A stretch of DNA of 64,000 nucleotides from Rhodospirillaceae bacterium (GTDB lineage: Bacteria > Pseudomonadota > Alphaproteobacteria > UBA8366): assembly GCA_002716125.1 (NCBI GenBank), contig PAZH01000071.1:1-64000 (forward strand). The letters run 5' to 3'. Below, one piece after another: positions 25,581-33,570 of this stretch; position 1 is the stretch's first letter, and every line of letters starts with the position of its first letter. A program made the position numbers and the translations under genes. The notes under the pieces are model-generated. The model was not told the DNA's origin, ran no database searches, and saw only the letters and a list, made by a program, of their open reading frames with translations.

Positions 25581-26048
25581 TTACTTCTCCCGTCCAGGAC
25601 CAACCGGTGATTTCAGACGCGTCTTACGACAGAGCAGGCGCAGATCGCAGACCATGGCGACCTCGTCGCGCTGATTGACCGCTTCGAGCCGCGCCACGAC
25701 AAGCCCGTTATCGTCCTCGCGATCGCGCAGTTCGGTAATCTCGGTCTTCGCCCATAGCGTATCTCCCACGAAAACCGGGGTCAGCATACGCATGCGATCA
25801 ACGCCCGAAAGTGCGACGAGAATTTCGCCATCGATATTCATCAGGCCGACGGCGATGGTATAGATCAATGGACCTTGCGCGATCCGCTTACCGTACATCG
25901 TGTGCTCGGCAAATTCGTCGTTGGTCTGCAACTCAAGCCACATCCCCATAATCATCGCGAAATTGACGATATCTGTCTCTGTTACGGTCCGACCGCGCGA
26001 AACTGAACTGTCGCCCACTTTCATCTCGCCGAAGGGTTTATCGATCAT
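25581..26048 (-). CDS. MaoC family dehydratase (first in operon)
   Basis: A 155-residue hot-dog fold protein. The ATG at 26048 (MIDKPFGEMKVGDSSVSRGR) is supported by GAGGAA upstream; the longer TTG frame from 26105 adds a basic non-family extension. Hot-dog pattern: TVTETDIVNFAMIMGMWLEL, then KRIAQGPLIYTIAVGL and RMLTPVFVGDTLWAKTEITE. The region where D-x-N-P-x-H should occur reads WLELQTNDEFAEH, so the canonical dyad is weak; it may form a heteromer with the downstream MaoC or act as an acyl-CoA binding partner. It opens the MaoC-MaoC-CitE operon, with a REP-like element in the gap after it. Confidence 0.87.
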   Translation of the reverse strand: MIDKPFGEMKVGDSSVSRGRTVTETDIVNFAMIMGMWLELQTNDEFAEHTMYGKRIAQGPLIYTIAVGLMNIDGEILVALSGVDRMRMLTPVFVGDTLWAKTEITELRDREDDNGLVVARLEAVNQRDEVAMVCDLRLLCRKTRLKSPVGPGREK

Positions 26049-26164
26049 ACGTTTTCGTTCCTCAAATGCCGTCTTAAAGAGTAGTTGCGCGACCCGGCGT
26101 TTCAATCAACACCGCACCTTTTCCCCTCGCATCGCCGATCCAAGATTCTATTGAGGAGGAATAC

Positions 26165-27037
26165 ATGACTCTCAGCATCGAGAACAGCGACGGTCCCATC
26201 GGCGCATCGATTTCAGGAATCGATTTGACCGCGAAAATTTCGGAGGACGATTTCACCACTGTCCGGGAAGTTATCGACGCGCGCGCTGTCGTGGTCATTC
26301 GCGGCCAGACGGACCTAAAGTCCAGCAATCTCGTGCGGTTTGCGCGATGCTTCGGCACACCTCAGGTCAACGTCCGCGCGGAAGCAAACAACGACGCAAA
26401 CCCTGAGGTCTTTTGGGTCTCGAACGTTCACGAAAACGGCAAGCCCTTGGGCTCACACGATGCCGGGCGGTATTGGCATTCGGACCTCTGCTATCTGGAA
26501 AAACCGAGCGGTGTCACCCTGCTGCATGCGCTTGAGGTGCCGACACGAGACGGGATGACCTTCGGAGCCACGCAATTCGCCGGGGCGTCCGCCGCCTACG
26601 ACGCGCTGCCAACGGACATGCAGGAACGTATCGAAGGCCTGACGGCGCGGAACGGTTACCGCTTCATGTGGAATCGAAAGGCCCGCGAGTTCGGAAAACG
26701 ACCAGTTTTGAACGAGACAGAGCTGCAGAAGTTCCCGGAAGACGCCATTCATCCCATTGCCCGCACGCATCCGGAGACCGGACGGAAATGCCTTTATGTC
26801 TGTGACGGTTACACGCATGCGATCGAAGGGATGGAAAAGGACGAAAGCGACTCGCTTCTCGCCTTCCTATTCGACCACATCGCAAAGCCGGATTTCCGCT
26901 ATAGCCACGAATGGCAAGTTGGCGATCTCTTGATCTGGGACAACTGCGCAGTGCAACACAAAGCGCGTTTCGACTATCCGCCCGAACTACGCCGCCGCAT
27001 GCAGCGCTGCACGATCGAAGGGACGGTGCCATATTAA
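26165..27037 (+). CDS. TauD/TfdA family Fe(II)/2-oxoglutarate dioxygenase (copy 1)
   Basis: A 290-residue alpha-ketoglutarate dioxygenase. Iron ligands are His105 and Asp107 (YWHSDLCY) and a distal His in DNCAVQHKARFDYP; the 2-oxoglutarate Arg is in ELRRRMQRC. A strong GAGGAGGA ribosome binding site precedes the ATG. The family hydroxylates taurine, aryloxyalkanoates, carnitine precursors and others; the substrate is not predictable. It is divergent from the MaoC operon and convergent with the dehydrogenase/PhyH operon. A second TauD-family gene lies at 32761-33564. Confidence 0.93.
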   Translation: MTLSIENSDGPIGASISGIDLTAKISEDDFTTVREVIDARAVVVIRGQTDLKSSNLVRFARCFGTPQVNVRAEANNDANPEVFWVSNVHENGKPLGSHDAGRYWHSDLCYLEKPSGVTLLHALEVPTRDGMTFGATQFAGASAAYDALPTDMQERIEGLTARNGYRFMWNRKAREFGKRPVLNETELQKFPEDAIHPIARTHPETGRKCLYVCDGYTHAIEGMEKDESDSLLAFLFDHIAKPDFRYSHEWQVGDLLIWDNCAVQHKARFDYPPELRRRMQRCTIEGTVPY

Positions 27038-27043
27038 CGCCTC

Positions 27044-27110
27044 ACCTCATGGTGACCCTGGCGACCCACGAGCGACCAAAGTATCACCCCTCGTTATGCT
27101 CAGGATGAAG
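27044..27110. repeat. Degenerate REP-like elements (two arms)
   Basis: ACCTCATGGTGA...CCCACGAG at 27044-27072 resembles the CCTCATGGTGAGC-GTCGAACCA family of intergenic palindromes. A second arm, CCCCTCGTTATGCTCAGGAT followed by GAAG (27087-27110), resembles the reverse of the CATCCTGAGC type and runs into the end of the dehydrogenase gene. Both are imperfect. Confidence 0.4.
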
Positions 27111-27984
27111 CCGCCTTGTCATACAGTCGGATCAGCGCCGCGTTGTCCTCGTCGCCATGGCCTTTCGCCACAAGAAGGCGATGCAGTTCCGTTACCAATT
27201 TTGTAATCGGCATCGCCGTGCCGGTCTTCTGCGCGAGTTCAGCAACCGTCTCCCGGTCCTTGAGAATGACGCTGACTGTTCCGGCTGGCTCGAAATCGCG
27301 CGCAACCATCTTTGGCATATACTCCTGCAGGACCATCGAGTCCGCACTGCCACCGGCGAGCGCTTCCGGTATCCGAGCGGCGTCTATTCCGGCTTCGAGC
27401 GCCAACTGCGTCGCTTCCGCGACAACGGCGAAGTTCACACCCGCCAAGGTCTGGTTGATCAGTTTGGTCGCCTGCCCCGCACCCGAAGACCCCATGAGCG
27501 TGAACCGCGCGGCGTAAGCCGAAACGATACCCTGTACCATCTCAAAAGCCTTTGCCTCACCACCGGCCATGACCACCAAGCTGCCGCGCGCGACACCCGC
27601 CGGACCGCCTGAGACCGGAGCGTCCAGCCAGTCCATACCGCATGCCGCTTTTAACCGTTCCGCAAAATCCCGCGATGCTTCGGGCCGGATGCTCGAATGA
27701 TCGATTAGCGTTTTCCCCGCGGCATCCGCACTCGCCGCGATTCCGTCGCTCCCGAACACAACGGCCTCAACCGCAGACGTGTCCGTCACGCAGAGCAGGA
27801 TGACATCCGACGCCTCCGCAAGCGCGCGGGGCGATGCCGCCGCCGTCGCACCACGTTTGAGGATCGATTCCAGTTTTTGAGGTGAACGGCCCCAAACCGT
27901 CAGGGCATATCCGGCATCGAGCAATTTTTCGGCGATCGGCGTTCCCATCAAGCCAAGACCGATGAACCCAAGACGCTCCGTCAT
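27100..27984 (-). CDS. Beta-hydroxyacid dehydrogenase family NAD(P)-dependent oxidoreductase (copy 1)
   Basis: A 294-residue member of the 3-hydroxyisobutyrate dehydrogenase/tartronate semialdehyde reductase family. It has the Rossmann motif GFIGLGLMGTP, the substrate loop WLDAPVSGGPAGV and the catalytic Lys in GAGQATKLINQT. The start overlaps the PhyH stop (ATGA). Its paralogue 28902-29777 lies on the other side of the PhyH gene; the two share long runs such as LTVWGR, SPRALAE, LLCVTDT, ACGMDWLDAPVSGGPAGV and EATQLAL. Likely oxidises a hydroxyacid produced by the dioxygenase; identity of the acid unknown. Confidence 0.93.
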   Translation of the reverse strand: MTERLGFIGLGLMGTPIAEKLLDAGYALTVWGRSPQKLESILKRGATAAASPRALAEASDVILLCVTDTSAVEAVVFGSDGIAASADAAGKTLIDHSSIRPEASRDFAERLKAACGMDWLDAPVSGGPAGVARGSLVVMAGGEAKAFEMVQGIVSAYAARFTLMGSSGAGQATKLINQTLAGVNFAVVAEATQLALEAGIDAARIPEALAGGSADSMVLQEYMPKMVARDFEPAGTVSVILKDRETVAELAQKTGTAMPITKLVTELHRLLVAKGHGDEDNAALIRLYDKAASS

Positions 27985-28886
27985 TCAGCCGCCGCCTGCC
28001 CGTCGGTTTTACCGAAAACGTCGAAATAGCGATTTTCCAGAAAGCTCTGGCGCTCATAGATCGACCCGTCTTTCGGCGACGAAGGTAGCGGTATCCGAAC
28101 CGGGACGTCAGTCATACGCGGCGTCAAGGTCGGGGTGCCGCTGACCAAGTCGGAATTGAACTCCGCGATATCCGACACACCCAGCAACGGCCAGGCGTCG
28201 GCGGCGGCATACATGATCAAGAGGAGCCGGCGTGGCATTTCCGATGTATTGAGCGCCGAGCCATGCAGAGTACGCGCATGATGAATGGTCATCGTCCCCC
28301 GTTTGCCGGTCAGCGCCACCGCCTTCGAGAAGTCGATGCCGGAGGCGTCCGGGTCGATCGCGCCACAAAAGAAGTCGCCCGCGTGATGATCGTAAATCGG
28401 CCTTTTGTGGCTGCCGGGTATGACCATCAGCGGGCCGTTCACTTCTTCGCAATCGTCGAGCGCAATACCGATGGCCAGCAGATCGTCGTTGGTATGCGGA
28501 TAAAACGCCCAGTCTTGATGCCACTCGACAGCGGCGCCGTATTTCGGCGCCTTAATGTTGATCTTGTTCTCTGCTGGGCAAAGGCGCATAGCGGGGCCAA
28601 TCAACGGCGTCAGAATGTCGATGACCTTCTCGCTGCGCGCAAGCGCGTCGAACTCGGGATGATTGCGCACTGGCCATTTGAAGCGGCGGACGCGCGGCGC
28701 GTCCGGCGTATGACTGTCTTCCAAGTCGTAGAAATTATCGCTCGCCTCGACGCCGACAGCCGATGCGGTCCACTCGTCGACGATTTCACCGTAGCGTGCG
28801 ACCGTCTCGGACGGCAATGCGTTGTGCAGCACGAGATAGCCGTTCTCCTGATAAAACGCGACTTGATCCGCGCTTAACCCAGCCAT
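27981..28886 (-). CDS. Phytanoyl-CoA dioxygenase (PhyH) family protein
   Basis: A 301-residue Fe(II)/2-oxoglutarate dioxygenase of the PhyH family. N-terminal LSADQVAFYQENGYLVLHNA is typical. Iron ligands are His and Asp in EWHQDWAFYPHT and the distal His in TIHHARTLHGSALN; the 2-oxoglutarate Arg lies in MPRRLLLIMY. PGSHKRPIYDH is the conserved lid. It sits between two paralogous hydroxyacid dehydrogenase genes in one operon (stop-start overlap with copy 1, 15 bases from copy 2). Bacterial PhyH proteins hydroxylate diverse small substrates, so no substrate is assigned. Confidence 0.93.
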   Translation of the reverse strand: MAGLSADQVAFYQENGYLVLHNALPSETVARYGEIVDEWTASAVGVEASDNFYDLEDSHTPDAPRVRRFKWPVRNHPEFDALARSEKVIDILTPLIGPAMRLCPAENKINIKAPKYGAAVEWHQDWAFYPHTNDDLLAIGIALDDCEEVNGPLMVIPGSHKRPIYDHHAGDFFCGAIDPDASGIDFSKAVALTGKRGTMTIHHARTLHGSALNTSEMPRRLLLIMYAAADAWPLLGVSDIAEFNSDLVSGTPTLTPRMTDVPVRIPLPSSPKDGSIYERQSFLENRYFDVFGKTDGQAAAE

Positions 28887-28901
28887 GTGGCTCTCCCCTT
28901 C

Positions 28902-29777
28902 TCAGATATCGTTAACTGTATCATATAGCCTGATCATCGCGGAATTATCCTGGTCACCCAACCCATTTGCGATAAGCAACCGGTGCAATTCGGATACGAG
29001 GCGTGTGATCGGCATGGCGGTGCCCGTTTCGCTGGAAAGGCCGGCGATCATCTCCAGATCCTTGAGCATGATCTTGAGCGTCGCCGCCGGTTCGAAGTCG
29101 CGCGCGATCATACGCGGCATAAAATCTTGCAGCACGACGGAATCCGCGCGCCCGCCGGCGAGCGCCTGCGGGATCCGTTCCGCATCGATCCCGGCGTCGA
29201 GCGCAAGCTGCGTTGCCTCTGCGACAATCGCTACATGCGCCGCAACCAGCGTCTGGTTAATCAACTTTGTCGATTGCCCCGCCCCGGGCGGTCCCATCAA
29301 CGTAAAGCGCGCCGCATAAGACCCGACGACTTCCTGCACTTTCGCGAAAGGCGCCTCTTCGCCGCCGGCCATTACGACGAGCGTACCGCGTTCGACACCA
29401 GCCGGCCCGCCCGAAACCGGCGCGTCGAGCCAATCCATACCGCACGCGTCACGAAGACGCGCCGCAAACCTGCGCGACGCATCCGGTTGAATGCTGGAAT
29501 GATCGATCAGAACTTTACCCGCAACGCCGCCTGCAGCTACACCATCGTCCCCGAAGACCACCGCTTCGACGGCATCCGTATCCGTCACGCAAAGCAGAAC
29601 GACATCGGATGTCTCCGCCAAAGCACGTGGCGAATCAGCAGCTTCGGCACCCAAGGCCAGAACCGGATGAAGTTTTGATGCTGTCCGGCCCCATACCGTC
29701 AGCGAATGGCCCGCTTCAGCGACTTTCGCCGCCATCGGCGTCCCCATCAGACCGAGGCCGATAAATCCAACCCGCAT
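28902..29777 (-). CDS. Beta-hydroxyacid dehydrogenase family NAD(P)-dependent oxidoreductase (copy 2)
   Basis: A 291-residue paralogue of 27100-27984. The ATG at 29777 (MRVGFIGLGLMGTPMAAKVA) is used because the cofactor motif must be at the extreme N-terminus and GAAGGG precedes it; the longer frame to 30002 reads through the divergent gene and is not family-like. The substrate loop WLDAPVSGGPAGV and the catalytic Lys in GAGQSTKLINQT are intact. It is first in the dehydrogenase-PhyH-dehydrogenase operon. Retention of both copies suggests two stereo- or chain-specific oxidation steps. Confidence 0.92.
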   Translation of the reverse strand: MRVGFIGLGLMGTPMAAKVAEAGHSLTVWGRTASKLHPVLALGAEAADSPRALAETSDVVLLCVTDTDAVEAVVFGDDGVAAGGVAGKVLIDHSSIQPDASRRFAARLRDACGMDWLDAPVSGGPAGVERGTLVVMAGGEEAPFAKVQEVVGSYAARFTLMGPPGAGQSTKLINQTLVAAHVAIVAEATQLALDAGIDAERIPQALAGGRADSVVLQDFMPRMIARDFEPAATLKIMLKDLEMIAGLSSETGTAMPITRLVSELHRLLIANGLGDQDNSAMIRLYDTVNDI

Positions 29778-29862
29778 CCTTGCTGTTTCCCTTCGTAATT
29801 CCGGACCCATTTTCATGATGTGCGAACGGCGCATCGAACACAACGAGCGAAGGCGAGCCATC

Positions 29863-30804
29863 ATGTCCCCTCTCATCGGATACCTCCTCCCGACCCGCGA
29901 AGCCGTCATGGAAGGTCGGCCGGAAGCAGCCCCGCTGCTGAGACTGGCTGAAAAAGCGGAAGATCTCGGATACGATAGCGTCTGGATCGGCGATTCCATC
30001 ATCGCAAAGCCGCGTCACGATCCACTTACCTTGATGGCCGGCACCGCCGGCCGTACGAAACGGGTCAAGCTCGGCACCGCCGTTCTGCTACCGGCGCTGC
30101 GGAACCCCGTCGTCCTCGCCCATCAGGTCGCTACGATCGACCAGGTGAGCGACGGCCGCGTGATCCTGGGTGTCGGGATCGCCGCCGACGCACCTGCAAT
30201 CCATGCGGAGTTCGAAGCCGTCGGCGTGACGTTCGAGAAACGGGTCGGCCGCATGATGGAAGGTCTCCGCCTCTGCCGAGCGCTTTGGAGTGGCGATCCG
30301 GTCGATTGGGACGGGCGATGGAAGTTGCAGCAAGCCGTCGTCGGCCCAACCCCGGTACAAATAGGCGGCCCGCCGATCTGGGGTGGCGGATCGGCCCCCG
30401 CAAGCCTAAAGCGCGCTGCGGTTAATTTCGACGGCTGGTTCCCCTCCGGTCCGACAGACACCGCGGTCTGGGGCGCGCAATGGCGCGAAACGCTACAGCA
30501 TTTGGACGAAGCCGGCCGTAGCCGCAACGATTTTACCGGAGCGATCTATCTCACGCTGTCTATTGACGACGATGCCGATAAGGCAAACGAACGGCTCGAT
30601 GCGTTTCTTGAGAACTACTACAACATCCCGGCTGCAACGCTCCGGAAGTTCCAAGCGGGCTTCGGCGGTCCAGCCGAGGAAGCCGCGGCCTGGCTGAAAG
30701 CCTATGCCGACGAAGGTGCCAGTCACATCATGATCCGCTTCGCCGGCGACCACGACAATAACCTCGAGAAATTCGCTAAGATTCGAAGTACGCTTGGTTG
30801 GTGA
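29863..30804 (+). CDS. LLM class flavin-dependent oxidoreductase
   Basis: A 313-residue luciferase-like monooxygenase/F420- or FMN-dependent TIM-barrel enzyme. The start at 29863 (MSPLIGYLLPTREAVMEGRP) is chosen because GAAGGCGAG precedes it; the 16 residues encoded upstream are basic and not family-like. Motifs include LAEKAEDLGYDSVWIGDSII, KRVKLGTAVLLPALRNPVVL, HQVATIDQVSDGRVILGVGI and the C-terminal FGGPAEEAAAWLKAYADEGA. It is followed 29 bases later by an FAD monooxygenase, so both may be on one transcript. Substrate unknown. Confidence 0.92.
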   Translation: MSPLIGYLLPTREAVMEGRPEAAPLLRLAEKAEDLGYDSVWIGDSIIAKPRHDPLTLMAGTAGRTKRVKLGTAVLLPALRNPVVLAHQVATIDQVSDGRVILGVGIAADAPAIHAEFEAVGVTFEKRVGRMMEGLRLCRALWSGDPVDWDGRWKLQQAVVGPTPVQIGGPPIWGGGSAPASLKRAAVNFDGWFPSGPTDTAVWGAQWRETLQHLDEAGRSRNDFTGAIYLTLSIDDDADKANERLDAFLENYYNIPAATLRKFQAGFGGPAEEAAAWLKAYADEGASHIMIRFAGDHDNNLEKFAKIRSTLGW

Positions 30805-30833
30805 TCGAAGTTTTGAAGATGGATTGATTCAAG

Positions 30834-32477
30834 ATGAGACCGGCCGGCCGCGGTAAGCTTGAATCCTTGTATTTCGAGTATCCGGAATTCGCATCTGTAA
30901 CGGTTCCGGAACTCGACGGCGAGCGGCCAATACATCCTGTTGCGATCGTTGGCGCGGGCCCTATCGGCCTGACGGCAGCACTGACACTCGCGAAGTACGG
31001 AATCCGCTCCGTCCTTTTGGAAAGTAAAAACACCTTCAACGACGGCAGCCGGGCGATCTGTATCGCGCGTCCGAGTTGCCACATCCTCGAACGCATCGGT
31101 GCATGGGAGCGCTTCGAAGAGAGACCGCTCGGCTGGCGGTACGGCAGCAGCTATTTTGCCGGCCGTGAGATTTACCGGTTAGAGATGCCGCATTCGGCGC
31201 ACGAGAAATTTCTCCCCATGTACAATCTCCAACAGCAGTACATCGAGAAGCATCTTTGGGAGGCGGCCGCCGAGAGCGACCTGATCGAAATCCGCTGGGA
31301 GAGCGAAGTGACCGGCGTCGAAAACGAGGACGATGACGCCACCCTGCACGTAAAGACACCGCTCGGCGCATACAAAATGGCCGCCACATATGTATTGGCC
31401 GCGGACGGTGCGCGGAGCGCGATGCGTTCTATGCTCGGCCTTCGGCTGCAGGGTGAGAATTTCGAAGGGAACTACGTTATCGCCGACGTCCGCATGGACC
31501 ACGATTACCCAACCGAAAGACGCGCCCTATTCGCACCGGAATCGAATCCGCGAGGAACGGTTCTCATCCATAAACAGCCGGACGACATTTGGCGGATCGA
31601 CTATCAACTGCAAGCCGGCGAGGACCGGTCCGTGGCCGTTGAAGAAGCGACGATCCGCAACCGCGTCGGCGCTATTCTGCGTGATATCGGACATAACGGG
31701 TCGTGGGAGCTCGAATGGTGGAGCATCTATACGGCGAACACCCTCTGCCTCGACGAATACAAGCATGGGCGCGTGATCTTTATCGGCGATAGTGCCCATA
31801 TCGTTCCGATCTTCGGGGTGCGCGGTCTCAATAACGGTTTGGCGGATGCTTACAACGTCGGCTGGAAGCTCAGCTACGTCCTCAACGGGGACGCGGACGC
31901 ATCGCTCCTCGACACCTATTCACCGGAGCGCCGCGGCGCCACACTCGATGTCTTCGCCAACGCCAGTAAAAGCGCGCGCTTCATGACACCGCCGACGCGC
32001 GGCTCGTCACTCGTCCGGGACGCTGTCCTGTCACTCGCACTGCGTCATGAATTCGTTCGCCCATTCATTAATCCACGGCAGATGGAAGCCTACGCCTATC
32101 TCGATGGCCAATCCGATATCGTGCGACGCCGCGACACGGAATTTGCTGAAGGTCCGCGTGCGGGTAGTGTGTGCCCAAACGTCCGCCTTAAGGATGGCAG
32201 TTACTTCTTGGACGAAATCGGTCCGGGTTTCACCGGCATATTGTTCGCGGATGAGCCAGAAGCAAAGACACCGCTATTCACGGAGCTCGACGGGCTCGAC
32301 CCAAGATTTACCGCACTGAGCGTCGCCGACGAAGATTTGACGCGCGCCTTCGGCGCAGCTCCCGGCGCTTTCTACCTGTTAAGGCCCGATCTGCATATCG
32401 CGGGACGCTGGTTGCGCAACGAACCAAACGAGATCGTCCATGTCATGAAGTGCGCTTTGGGAAAGGATTTGCGATGA
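30834..32477 (+). CDS. FAD-dependent aromatic-type monooxygenase (PheA/TfdB/MhpA family)
   Basis: A 547-residue class A flavoprotein monooxygenase. The FAD GxGxxG motif is VAIVGAGPIGLTAALTLAKY, the conserved DG motif is in VLAADGARSAMRSMLGL, and the second FAD motif is VIFIGDSAHIVPIFGVRGLN followed by NGLADAYNVGWKLS. The C-terminal thioredoxin-like domain is also present. These enzymes ortho-hydroxylate phenols or hydroxyphenylpropionates. The stop overlaps the start of a DUF2783 gene (ATGA). The usual P of DSAH-x-x-PP-x-G is replaced here (HIVPIFGVRG), a modest deviation. Confidence 0.93.
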   Translation: MRPAGRGKLESLYFEYPEFASVTVPELDGERPIHPVAIVGAGPIGLTAALTLAKYGIRSVLLESKNTFNDGSRAICIARPSCHILERIGAWERFEERPLGWRYGSSYFAGREIYRLEMPHSAHEKFLPMYNLQQQYIEKHLWEAAAESDLIEIRWESEVTGVENEDDDATLHVKTPLGAYKMAATYVLAADGARSAMRSMLGLRLQGENFEGNYVIADVRMDHDYPTERRALFAPESNPRGTVLIHKQPDDIWRIDYQLQAGEDRSVAVEEATIRNRVGAILRDIGHNGSWELEWWSIYTANTLCLDEYKHGRVIFIGDSAHIVPIFGVRGLNNGLADAYNVGWKLSYVLNGDADASLLDTYSPERRGATLDVFANASKSARFMTPPTRGSSLVRDAVLSLALRHEFVRPFINPRQMEAYAYLDGQSDIVRRRDTEFAEGPRAGSVCPNVRLKDGSYFLDEIGPGFTGILFADEPEAKTPLFTELDGLDPRFTALSVADEDLTRAFGAAPGAFYLLRPDLHIAGRWLRNEPNEIVHVMKCALGKDLR

Positions 32478-32692
32478 CATCCATGCCGTTTGAGGAGTTG
32501 GAAACTGTCTACGACAATCTCGCTTCGGCCATTGACCAAGCCGGAAGCGATAAAGAGGCGTTATTGCTGACGAAACTCGCGCTCGTTCTCGCCGACCGCA
32601 TTGGCAATCTCGATACCTTCAACGATGCCCTACGCACGGCTCTACAGGACCTCGATATCGAACCGCAGCCGCTTCAAACGACAACTCGCTGA
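32474..32692 (+). CDS. DUF2783 domain-containing protein
   Basis: A 72-residue helical protein, MTSMPFEELETVYDNLASAI at the start and LLLTKLALVLADRIGNLDTF in the middle, matching my recollection of DUF2783, a small family usually encoded just downstream of FAD monooxygenases. The ATG overlaps the monooxygenase stop, so translation is coupled. It may act as an accessory or assembly subunit of the monooxygenase; its biochemistry is not known. Confidence 0.85.
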   Translation: MTSMPFEELETVYDNLASAIDQAGSDKEALLLTKLALVLADRIGNLDTFNDALRTALQDLDIEPQPLQTTTR

Positions 32693-32760
32693 GGCGAGCT
32701 TGCCTGACCGCTCCAAGCGCCACACATATCTTACGACGGGATTGTAAGAGGACATCTCAC

Positions 32761-33564
32761 ATGCTCAACATCCGCCCTTTAGACGCCGCCTTCGGCGCCG
32801 AAGTCACCGGGATCGACTTGGCGGAGCCGATCGGCGAAAACGAAGCCGATGCCTTGAGACAAGCGTTCCTCGACCACATCGTTCTGGTCATCCGCAATCA
32901 GGACCTAACGGCGAAACAATACCGTGACGGCATCTCGCTCTTCGGCGCGCCCATGCTCCAACACCGCGCGCATTTCCGCCTGCCGGAAGTCCCGGAGGTC
33001 AGTCGCATCATTAATCGCGAGAAAATGCGGCCCGCCTCGATGTGGCACACCGACCACACAAACCATGAGTCTCCGCCGAAAGCGACGGTCCTTTACGCAC
33101 GAAAACTTCCACGCGAAGGCGGCGATACCTGTTTCGCCGATATGTATGCCGGGTTGGATTTCTTGTCGCCTGAGAGCCGCGCCGACATCGACGATATGAT
33201 TACAATCAACCACCTTGAAAGCGACAACCCGACTTACTCCGAGGTGGACCGCGACCGCTACGACAACGCCGTCCAGCACCCGATGGTCCGCACTCACCCG
33301 GAGACCGGCAAGAAGGCGCTGTATTTTCACGTAACCAAGGCAAGTGGCATCGTCGGCATGGAGACGGAAAAAGTCCGACCCTTTCTCGACGATCTCCTCA
33401 AACAAGCAGTGCGCCCAGAGAATACACTACGTCATAAGTGGCGCATGGGCGATATCGTCATCTGCGACAATCGTTGCACCATGCACAGCGCCGACCCGAA
33501 CTACGACATGGCCGAAGAACGGCTCCTATGGCGGATCATCTTGCAAGGCGACAGGCCGCGTTAG
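32761..33564 (+). CDS. TauD/TfdA family Fe(II)/2-oxoglutarate dioxygenase (copy 2)
   Basis: A 267-residue dioxygenase. Iron ligands are His96 and Asp98 (SMWHTDHTN) with the distal His in DNRCTMHSADPNYD, and the 2-oxoglutarate Arg is in EERLLWRIIL. The N-terminus IRPLDAAFGAEVTGIDLAEP is classical TfdA/TauD. It is 68 bases after DUF2783 on the same strand, so probably the end of the LLM-monooxygenase-DUF2783-TauD operon. It is clearly closer to the TfdA/TauD core than copy 1 (26165-27037). Substrate unknown. Confidence 0.93.
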   Translation: MLNIRPLDAAFGAEVTGIDLAEPIGENEADALRQAFLDHIVLVIRNQDLTAKQYRDGISLFGAPMLQHRAHFRLPEVPEVSRIINREKMRPASMWHTDHTNHESPPKATVLYARKLPREGGDTCFADMYAGLDFLSPESRADIDDMITINHLESDNPTYSEVDRDRYDNAVQHPMVRTHPETGKKALYFHVTKASGIVGMETEKVRPFLDDLLKQAVRPENTLRHKWRMGDIVICDNRCTMHSADPNYDMAEERLLWRIILQGDRPR

Positions 33565-33570
33565 GATCCG

